A DNA stretch of 64,000 bases from Chloroflexota bacterium (GTDB taxonomy: Bacteria > Chloroflexota > Anaerolineae > Promineifilales > Promineifilaceae). The notes beneath the pieces were generated by a model. That model was not told the DNA's origin. It saw only the letters and a program-made list of their open reading frames with translations, and ran no database searches. Every line of letters starts with the position of its first letter. Positions within the stretch are counted from its first letter, which is position 1. The stretch covers positions 18,715 to 82,714 of the forward strand of contig JAGNBF010000021.1 of NCBI GenBank assembly GCA_018004935.1. The letters are read 5' to 3'. The position numbers were made by a program, and so were the translations under genes. Of the stretch, positions 44,281-52,600 are shown piece by piece.

Positions 44281-44412
44281 ATTCATTGACCCCATCCCCC
44301 ATTCCCGAGAGAAGGGGGGAATTCTAATGGGGCATTTTTCGGGGCGAATGCCCCGAAAAATGTCCCTTAGAAAAGTTCCCCACCCCTGGGGGCGGGGTTA
44401 GGGGTGGGGGTG
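44281..44412 (-). repeat. Repeat B, partial copy
   Basis: Shares the CCCC-rich start, the hairpin GGGGCATTTTTCGGGGCG / GCCCCGAAAAATG and the block GGGGGCGGGGTTAGGGG. The outer ends of repeat B are missing. Confidence 0.65.
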
Positions 44413-44704
44413 ATTCCATCAAATTGGTAAAGCTGATTTGAACCATGCCCAAATTGAAACTTGTTGGAGATGAGAACTAAAATAGCTCTTTGGATTTCAG
44501 TTGGATATAATCCCCCATCGTTTTACTTCTGCCAGACCAACATTCGTAGTTCGTCATACATCATGAGGATTAAGATAGGCTTTATGCGATTGCTCGAGCC
44601 GGTCTCCTGACCGTGTTCGTTCGGCTTCGGTGAGGACACCGGCCACAGTCCGTAAGTCCTAAAAAGTAAATTCTCACTATAACCCATCGTTGGGGGAGAA
44701 ACCG

Positions 44705-46795
44705 ATGCCTGTTCGCAAACAGAACCGAGACACGAGCCGTTCACTGGCCACGTTCCTGGAAACCGCCGTGCGGCAAGATACCGGCGACGAATCGTTCATT
44801 CCGGTGGAACGGTTATACGAGCAATTCATCGCCTCTGGGATGGATTATGCCGGGGCACTCAGTTCTGGCTATAGCGAAGGCGGCCTCAGCCTGACCGTAA
44901 CAGCGGGCATTGATTGGGGCAAACTCATTGCCCCGTTTGGCCCTTTCACCCTGGAAAGCACGGCTTCCGGGGCCGGGCAACGGGCCAGACGTACCTTATT
45001 GGTTATTCAACGCCAACCCCAATCCCCCTCTCCAAGCGATTCTTTTTGGTGCGGTCAACCCATCTGTGTGATGAACCTGGCCGGAGTGCATTGGCAGTTT
45101 AAGACCAAATTGAACCTGACCGCCGAAGTCGGGTTGCCGGATAGCGTAAAAAGTGCCCTGTCCGCGGCCGCAGAGATTGGCCCAGAAGAGGTCGCCTTAA
45201 GCCTGGATGCCAGTGTGAGCGCGGAAGCGGGGGTGTCTTACGACGTAAGTCATCTCTTCTGTCAGGATATTCAGCCCAAATCATACACCAGCGGCCGCGA
45301 CGCTGGCCTTATCACCTATTTTGATGAACTGGTGGGTGAAAAAGAAAAGGGGGAGCTGAAAAAAGCGGCCGCGGAGCTACTCAAAACGGTCGGCTTACAA
45401 CCAGCCAAAAGCCGGGGTCTCTTCGGCACTTACATGACAGATGATTTGTTGGTACTCCTGGCTACCATTCCCGCTCATTCCCCTCAGGCTCCGGCCAGCC
45501 AATTCTACAAAAAGAAACTCCGGCAAATTCAACTTCAGGACAAAAACCGCATCAAGACGGATGCCCTGGCCTGGTTGGAACAACAGGCTCCCACCGCCCT
45601 GACTGATCCCACCGTCCTGCCTAAACTCAAGACCCGCTGGGGCACAGCCACCACCGAAGGGCTTATTCTGGCATTGCAGGTGGCGCAAAAACGAGGGCTG
45701 AAGCTCCCAGAAAAAGATGATGGCGGGGGCAAGAAGGATTACATTGTTTTGCTCAATGAGATCAAAGAGAAAACCAGCCCCACGACGCCTACCAGTTTGA
45801 CCGACAACCTTTGTTTTCTCCGGTTATGGGGTCATGGCGGGGGCGGTGAGGTGCAAGTCGCGGCCGCGCTCAAAGCCAACATTGTGGTGCGAGAAAAAGA
45901 AAAAGGGGGCACACTCCAGGCCTCGGCCGGGGCGGGTGGCTCGATGAAGTTCACCAGCTATCGCTACCAAACCTGGTCCCCCAACCAAGTTGGCCCTGCC
46001 CCCCTGGTGATGACCCAGGATACCACGTTGACCTACCGGGAAGCCCGGCTCGCGGCCGCGGGCGAAGTCGCCATCGGCAGTAAAAAACTTCTCAGCAAAG
46101 AAGGCACACTCCCCTACCACATGCTCACCTACCGTTCCGCCGTGGCCTTCTGGTACGCCACCGACCGGGCGGGAACAGTAATTTGTTCTCAAGGCAGTGG
46201 CCTCTGTTATGGCGTTTCGGTGCAATATTCCCGTCTGTGCCGCAAACTACAAAACCCCAAAACCAGCGAAACCTACATCCAGGTTCTGGCCGCCCAGCTA
46301 CGGGTTCCCCCCGCCACCCTGATCGAGTTCATCAACCAGGCCTGGTTCCTCGATCCGGCCAACCCCATCACCTTACCCAACGATACCATCATTCTGGAAT
46401 CGGCCTGGGCGGTGTCACCGGGTTACACCATTACGTTGACCCAACCCGCCAGGGAACCGGCCCCCAAAGCCGAGGAGTTACTCAAAAAGATGCAACTCCC
46501 CCGGCTCGTCACCAACACGACGGCGTCACCGTTTACACTGCAATCCATTTGCGGCCGCTACCGTCTGGCCGACATGGCTACCGGCGGCAAAACCCTGTTC
46601 AAACTGGGTTTCCCCGACATGGATTTGCCCGTCAAGTTGGGTATCCAGCTACAAAAAGTCACCGAGGCGGGCACAAATGCCGTGGTAGACATAGATACCT
46701 GGTGGGTGGATACGGCTCGCCGTGCCCTATCCACAACCGACCCCGCCGAAGCCTACGAAGGGGCCGTACCCCATGTGGCCTTGTTTCATCAATAA
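44705..46795 (+). CDS. Large uncharacterised protein, first gene of the 44.7-64 kb module
   Basis: A 696-residue protein that I do not recognise. No signal peptide or clear membrane helix. Seen: an acidic/helical start (RSLATFLETAVRQD); Ala/Ser/Gly-rich alternating segments (TAEVGLPDSVKSALSAAAEI and VALSLDASVSAEAGVSYDV, about residues 135-180) that look beta-rich or amphipathic; a Lys-rich helical middle (about 215-360); a segment resembling a degenerate LysM motif (TYIQVLAAQLRVPPATLIEF, then PITLPNDTII, about 525-560). Start ATG at 44705 with GGGGGAG 6 bases upstream. The next gene begins 20 bases after the stop, so the two are probably co-translated. Six GCGGCCGC sites in 2.1 kb, coding AAA or GRD/RGR-type peptides. 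Confidence 0.7.
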   Translation: MPVRKQNRDTSRSLATFLETAVRQDTGDESFIPVERLYEQFIASGMDYAGALSSGYSEGGLSLTVTAGIDWGKLIAPFGPFTLESTASGAGQRARRTLLVIQRQPQSPSPSDSFWCGQPICVMNLAGVHWQFKTKLNLTAEVGLPDSVKSALSAAAEIGPEEVALSLDASVSAEAGVSYDVSHLFCQDIQPKSYTSGRDAGLITYFDELVGEKEKGELKKAAAELLKTVGLQPAKSRGLFGTYMTDDLLVLLATIPAHSPQAPASQFYKKKLRQIQLQDKNRIKTDALAWLEQQAPTALTDPTVLPKLKTRWGTATTEGLILALQVAQKRGLKLPEKDDGGGKKDYIVLLNEIKEKTSPTTPTSLTDNLCFLRLWGHGGGGEVQVAAALKANIVVREKEKGGTLQASAGAGGSMKFTSYRYQTWSPNQVGPAPLVMTQDTTLTYREARLAAAGEVAIGSKKLLSKEGTLPYHMLTYRSAVAFWYATDRAGTVICSQGSGLCYGVSVQYSRLCRKLQNPKTSETYIQVLAAQLRVPPATLIEFINQAWFLDPANPITLPNDTIILESAWAVSPGYTITLTQPAREPAPKAEELLKKMQLPRLVTNTTASPFTLQSICGRYRLADMATGGKTLFKLGFPDMDLPVKLGIQLQKVTEAGTNAVVDIDTWWVDTARRALSTTDPAEAYEGAVPHVALFHQ

Positions 46796-46815
46796 TCAGG
46801 GAAGGATGGCCAAAG

Positions 46816-49530
46816 ATGCCTGGCGATACAACGAGAAGTCGTTCAACGAGAAGTCGTTCAACAAGATTACCTATAGCAACCGTGTCTGGGGGATTATCAG
46901 GCCAACCACGGGCAAACACCCCGGCGGGTAGGTCCGTTACCTTACCCTTTGTACTCAACAACCGGTCAGGGCTAACCCCAACGCCCCCTTCTCGGGCCAC
47001 CACCCCAACGATTACAACCTTACCACCCGGAAACACCCAATCAACTGCTGTCGCCTCTCAACCACAACCCGAATCACCCATCGTGCATACCCCCCCAAAC
47101 CCTCCTGGCACTTTCAAAGACCTGGCCATGAAAGCCCTGACCGAACTTGTGGATCCCGATCAAAAGTACGATGGTTTGGAGCGGATGGACATTTTGCGGA
47201 GTTTAGGCCTTGATGAAAACGTCTATAAAGCGCTAAGCCAGGTAGCCAAAGACAATAATTGCCTTATTTTTATTCGTGCTACCAACGGAGGCATTTTGGA
47301 AGGGTTGGAACATGGCGGCAATATCACCGGCAAAACCCTGGCCACCAAAGGTAAATCATCCCGCTACTTACCCATCAAGGCCAATATCGCCTTTTTCTCC
47401 GCTTTGGCTAAACGACTGGTCACAGATTGGGCCGATCTACAACAACCTCCATCAGCAAAGGGGAAAAGAATCGCTGACGCACAGAAATTTGAAAAGATAC
47501 AGGTATATCAACAAAAGGTTAAGGATGAACAAAATAAACTATTAAAAGGAATGGCTGATAATCTCAGAGACAAACTTCGGATCGGTGCAGTTCAACACCC
47601 TACCTTCTTCTACATCCCAAAACTACTACCTCTGCATCGTCTGTTGGCAACCTATGCCCCTAACCAGATTCAGAACCTTGAGCCAGATTGGATTCATCTG
47701 CAAATAGATACGGATTATACTTGCCAGGTATCTTTTCCCCCTGGACTAGGCTGGTCCCCGCTAACGTTGAATGCTTCTGGCTATCCAACTGACACCCAGC
47801 TTGATCCGGCAAAAACTTGCCGCAATTTTCTTTGGGTTAAAAAAGGTCAATTTGATGGGGTCAACACAGATTTTGTCACAAGGATGGGCCAGGTTCCTGG
47901 GTGGCAAGGTTTTTCGGCCCGACTTGCTTCTCATCAAGGTATTTCAGCCAATGAACCTTTTTATCAGTTGTATTTCCTGGAAGATAGTGTGTTAAAGGAT
48001 GTTTATCCTGATCAATACTGGCAACCGCCACAGGCTACAACCCCTCCGGCAGATGACACCCCGCATTTTCTTCTTGATCGCTCAGTTTCAGACTGGTTCC
48101 AGACTCTTGCCCCTCGCCTCGATGGGTCAAATCTGCAACCGCCTGCGGGCACATGGCGAATTATGCCCGTGTTGGCCCAAGCCAAACTACAGGGCAACCA
48201 GATTGCTTATTATGAAATCGTGGCTGATTTTGATGTTTTCGCTATCTGCCCCAGCATCAAGTCGCTGGAAGACGCCCTCAGAGGCGAAAACGCCAATTGG
48301 GAAGAAGTTTTGCGTCGTTATTATCCTCAAGTAATCACGAAAATCAGGGATGGTGCAGAAAAGCAAAAACGTGAGCGAGGGGTGCTTTCGCTCTTTGAAG
48401 AAGACATACGCAAACAGATTAATATAGCTCTCCTGAAGGCTCTGCAAAAACCGGACACAACGGCTACAGAAGCAATACCTGAAGCCTCTTCGTCTGGTGC
48501 GAGCAGTTCCAGTTCTGTGGCCCTTCCGCTCGAAGTGGAGTCAGGCCCACGTTTCGCGCTACATGGCTGTGAGGTCAATAATTACTTTTACACGGAAAAG
48601 TTTGATCGCCTGATTTTTATTCGCCCCGATGGGTTAGACGGAAATCGGCGTTTCACCTTTTCCGCTGATAGTTTTGTTAATATGGCCTGCGGCCGCGATG
48701 TTGCCGAAGATCAGTTAAATATCAAAACCCTGGTGGGATCAGGTACTTTGCAACGGTTCACCTATAATAATCCCGCCCTCAGTAACCATTATTTGTTTCA
48801 GTACAATTTGCAGTGGAATGATAACGACCATCGCCCCGGCGAAACCCCCTTACTCTTCAGCAAGGATATACCAGCGGATACTGTGACCGGACGACTCAAC
48901 TCCACCTTGCTCATGGTATGGAACAAAACCGTACAACGGGCGGAAAACCCCAGCTCCACCACTGGGGAAAATGCCACCCGGATAAAACAAATTCTGCGCG
49001 ATACCTATCGCACCATTCTGCGATTGGCTTTTTATTCCGGTTACTATCACAGCCTGTTCGTAAATCTTGGCCAGATTCATGATCCGGGCGACGAACTCGA
49101 CGAACGGCGCAACAATATTCGGCAGGGTTTTGCCACTATTAGAACAACAGCGAGCAAAGTCCGGGTACAAATAAATCATTTCTATAGCCTTCGTGCAAAG
49201 GAACATCAACAGCCTCTCTTGACAAACCTGAATGGCCGACTCGGTTCTACGAACCTCATGGCTACAGAAATGGGCTTTGCATCAATTTACACATTCCTCA
49301 TTGGTGAGGTTGAATGGTTAAAGAGTAAACCTGAAAGCCCTCCATTAGATAGCGAACTGAAAAACATGCTCAATAAAACCTGTTTTCAGGGGAATTATAA
49401 TTCCGGTTTGAAACAGCGGCTATTTATGGAATTGGTCTATTCGAGAATCTTACAAATGGAAGGAGAAATGCAACGAATGGGACCACCAACGGCATTTCCC
49501 GCTATTAGACCCCCTAGCCGCACGAGTTAA
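46816..49530 (+). CDS. Edema factor/CyaA/ExoY-like (class II) nucleotidyl cyclase, candidate toxin
   Basis: A 904-residue protein. Residues 1-105 are Pro/Thr/Ser-rich and disordered, with a duplicated RSRSTR. The centre matches the anthrax edema factor catalytic layout as I know it: IFIRATN (R154; EF R329 in LFRPVN), TGKTLATKGKSS (K173 and K180 at EF K346/K353 spacing), ADFDVFAICPS (D471 and D473; EF ADYDLFALAPS, the two-metal aspartates), LHGCEVNN then EKFDRLIFIRPDG (H583 and N589; EF NHGTEQDN then EIFIINPEG). The base-type His (EF H351) is Lys178 or deleted, depending on alignment, so activity is uncertain. Between K180 and D471 there is about 150 residues more than in EF. Residues about 670-904 are helical. 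No signal peptide. The frame is open upstream to 46183 inside the previous gene, but ATG 46816 is the best start. Only one GCGGCCGC site and a more AT-rich middle suggest a different history from its neighbours. Confidence 0.75.
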   Translation: MPGDTTRSRSTRSRSTRLPIATVSGGLSGQPRANTPAGRSVTLPFVLNNRSGLTPTPPSRATTPTITTLPPGNTQSTAVASQPQPESPIVHTPPNPPGTFKDLAMKALTELVDPDQKYDGLERMDILRSLGLDENVYKALSQVAKDNNCLIFIRATNGGILEGLEHGGNITGKTLATKGKSSRYLPIKANIAFFSALAKRLVTDWADLQQPPSAKGKRIADAQKFEKIQVYQQKVKDEQNKLLKGMADNLRDKLRIGAVQHPTFFYIPKLLPLHRLLATYAPNQIQNLEPDWIHLQIDTDYTCQVSFPPGLGWSPLTLNASGYPTDTQLDPAKTCRNFLWVKKGQFDGVNTDFVTRMGQVPGWQGFSARLASHQGISANEPFYQLYFLEDSVLKDVYPDQYWQPPQATTPPADDTPHFLLDRSVSDWFQTLAPRLDGSNLQPPAGTWRIMPVLAQAKLQGNQIAYYEIVADFDVFAICPSIKSLEDALRGENANWEEVLRRYYPQVITKIRDGAEKQKRERGVLSLFEEDIRKQINIALLKALQKPDTTATEAIPEASSSGASSSSSVALPLEVESGPRFALHGCEVNNYFYTEKFDRLIFIRPDGLDGNRRFTFSADSFVNMACGRDVAEDQLNIKTLVGSGTLQRFTYNNPALSNHYLFQYNLQWNDNDHRPGETPLLFSKDIPADTVTGRLNSTLLMVWNKTVQRAENPSSTTGENATRIKQILRDTYRTILRLAFYSGYYHSLFVNLGQIHDPGDELDERRNNIRQGFATIRTTASKVRVQINHFYSLRAKEHQQPLLTNLNGRLGSTNLMATEMGFASIYTFLIGEVEWLKSKPESPPLDSELKNMLNKTCFQGNYNSGLKQRLFMELVYSRILQMEGEMQRMGPPTAFPAIRPPSRTS

Positions 49531-49646
49531 TGAACGAAGTACATATTCAATATCCCCCCAATAGTTGCGGTGAAGACATCGCTCTTAGAACAAGCCAGTT
49601 CAGGCTAGTGGTAACGAATGAACAACTGACTCAGGAGAAATAACCG

Positions 49647-52600
49647 GTGACTGCTGAAGACCTGAAACAAAAACTCAAACAAAGCCAGGTTCTCAACCAG
49701 GTAGCCTGGTTGACGGGGAAAACCTTGCCCGACGTGCAGGCCCTGGTGGAGCAAACGAACCCGGCGGATCCCCTCACCCTGACGGTGGAGCGTGCCCAAT
49801 CGCCTGCGTCACTGGCCGGTCATTTTGTTTTGCACAGCCTGACCCTCACGGCCACACTCACCGAGTCAGATGAGCCAGGGATGGAACTGGTAGCCCTGAT
49901 CTATGCAGGTAATGAACCACAAGATGGTGATCATCTGCGGCCGCTAACCCTCGACTGGTCCGTAGATCGCCCCACCTTTCTCCGCCTCAACTGGCAGGCC
50001 GAACCCCACACCCAACCACTCCTGCTGGCGAATGCCGGGCACGCCGGGCAGGCTGAGCGCGTCGGCCACGATTTCACCCAGATCAACAACAGCCTTACCC
50101 TGCCCCACTTCACCCCCCTGGACAACAAAAACCTGGTCGTCGAATCGCTAAGTTGGGAGATCAATGAGCAACAGGTCGTTTTCACCGCCCTCACCGTGCG
50201 CCTGCCCGATTGGCCCATCAGCGATGAATTCACCATCGCCGAGCCGCGCCTGACCGTTTACCAGAACTGGTCCCCCACCGCCACCTTCACCCCAATTTTA
50301 ACCATCGCCGGAACCATCGTTCTGCATCAGCGCACCCGCGTCAACCTCTCCTTAGGTCTGCCCGAAATCACCTTCCAGGGGGAACTAGACACCGATCAAG
50401 GGCCGGTTTCGATGGCCCAATTATTAGGCGATTTGGGCGCAGAATTCGATATCTGGCCGGATGATGTGTTTATCAGCCGCCTTTTCTTGCTTTATGCCCC
50501 CAAAGGCGACCCCACAAAGGAGTTCGCCCTGGCCTTTGCCGGGGATTGGGCCATTTTGCCGGGTATTCACCTGGAAACCATCGGCGTTGACCTGAAAACC
50601 CCATCAGCCGGGGGCGTAGATGTCACCCTGAACGCCAGTTGGCGGCTTTTTGCCGGTACGGATGACGAATTTGGGCTGGATTTGCTGGCCGAGTTCCAGA
50701 AAGACGACTCATCCCGAAGCCTGATGTTTGTGGCGGCCACCGCCCCCGAACAGACCATTCATCTGGGGGCGCTGGTTGCAGAACTGCTGACGGAGATGAG
50801 GCTGGAGCTACCCTTACCGGACTTTTTGCACAACTTGGCGGTAGGCGACCTGAATGTTGAGTTATCGGTCAACCAGCAAAATAGCCAGGACGAGAACGGC
50901 GCACCGGTTTCCCAGACCTCACGCTCGTTGGCCGTGCGTTTTACGCTGGAATCCAGTGAAGGGGATTGGGAACTCATCCCGGGTCTGCTCTCTTTTTCAC
51001 CGGCGCAAATTGGCCTGACTGTGGCCGGGGGGGTAGTCGAGGCGACGGTACAGGAAACAATCGCGGTGTTGGGTGTCACCTGGCTCATAGAGGTGCATCT
51101 GCCAACGCTTCGCGGCCGCATGGCCCTCGCCGGTGACGGTTATCACATCAAAGACCTGCTCGACCATTTCCATCTGCCCGTAGGGGGGTTGGAGAAGGCC
51201 ACCCTCGCGGCCGCGTCCATGACCTTCGACGCCCCCGCCCACACCACCATGCTCCACCTGGAGCTGGCCGACCCCTGGGATATGGGGAACTTCCATATTC
51301 AGGATGTCGCCTTCGACCTGACCTACCAGGGAGGGCAAGATGGGGGTGTGTCGGCTCAGTTCGCGGCCGCGTGCCTCATCACACGCACCAGCGACCCCCA
51401 AAACCCGCTCCAACTCCAGATTTCCGCCGACCACCCTGGCCCCAACCTGGGCTGGAAACTCCAGGGACGACTCTGGGTAGACCCGGCCCACGCCGTCACC
51501 ATTCAAGAAGTCGCCGCTCATTTCGGTTTTTCCGCCACCGACCTGGCTCCCCTCGGTGAAATCGCCGACTGTGGCCTGTTCAGCCTGGGCCTGCAATACG
51601 ATACCCACGATAGCCAATTCGCCCTGGAATGTTCAGCTCGCCTGGGCAGTAACGCCACCCTGGCTCTCAGCCTGGATCGCCACCGCCAGCCCGATCAAAG
51701 CAGTGCCATTCGTTTCAGCGGCAAACTCCTCGTCCACGACCTGGAGTTTGACCTGCTCTTTGCCCATGACGGCCACGGCGATGCCCTGGTGGGGGTGTTC
51801 AGCAACACCGGTGGTTCCGCCATTAAAGTGGGCGACCTGTTAGCCGCCGTCTCTGATGATCAAGAAATCGCCTCGGCGGTCAACGCCCTCAACTTCAAAC
51901 TGAAAAGTGCCCTCATCGCCTACGCCCGGAGCAACATCAAAGCCAGCCAGCCCGGAGCCGATCAGGGCCAGAAAAACGGCTCTAAACTACTCTTCTCCCT
52001 GGACATGGATGCCGGTCTCGACCTTTCCGGCCTGGGTAATTTGCCCCTGGTTGGTCAGGCGTTTCATGGTGGGGAAACGCTGGCCATTCAGTTCAGCCCG
52101 ATTATCGCCACACAAGAGTTCACCGATACCACCAGCATCACCGCCCTGCTTCCCCCCAATGCCGGTCGCCTGCCCACAGCCCCCATCAAAAAAGGGTTCC
52201 AGCTCCACACCACCGTCCAGATTGGTAGTGAACGCCTGCAACTGGCCCTGGACGGGCCAGGGCAACAGGTGCATAACGATCCGGCGAGTGGGGTAGCTGT
52301 GCCGAATGCGGCCGCGGCCGCTCTCACCCCCCCCAAACCACCCGCCAACGTCACCTGGATACCCATCCAGAAAACCTTAGCCAAAATTCTCACCCTGCGC
52401 CGTGTCGGTATTGGTTTTGCCAGTCCCAAACTGGCTATCCTGCTCGATGGGGGCATCTCCCTGGGTGGCCTCACCCTTGACCTGATGGGGTTGGGCGCGG
52501 AATACAACTTCAAAGACAAATCCCTGGCCTTCGCCTTGGCCGGAATCGGTCTCTCCCTCAACCGGGATCCACTCATCATCACCGCCGCCTTCCTCAATCT

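Larger units (their letters stand above)
43887..44704. other. 0.8 kb divergent spacer upstream of the large-gene module
   Basis: Composed of repeat E (44032-44140), repeat A (44150-44260), a partial repeat B with hairpin (44281-44412) and a repeat G relative (44595-44655). The promoter of the large-gene module should be in its right part; ATATAATCC at about 44507 resembles a -10 element but no partner -35 is clear. Confidence 0.55.

Noticed and set aside
46183..46815. Reading frame of the cyclase open for a further 633 bases upstream, inside the previous gene
   Set aside because: The translated part is Arg/Pro/His-rich out-of-frame sequence of the preceding gene, and the ATG at 46816 lies just after that gene's stop. 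A frameshift fusion is conceivable but no slippery site is seen near 46795.
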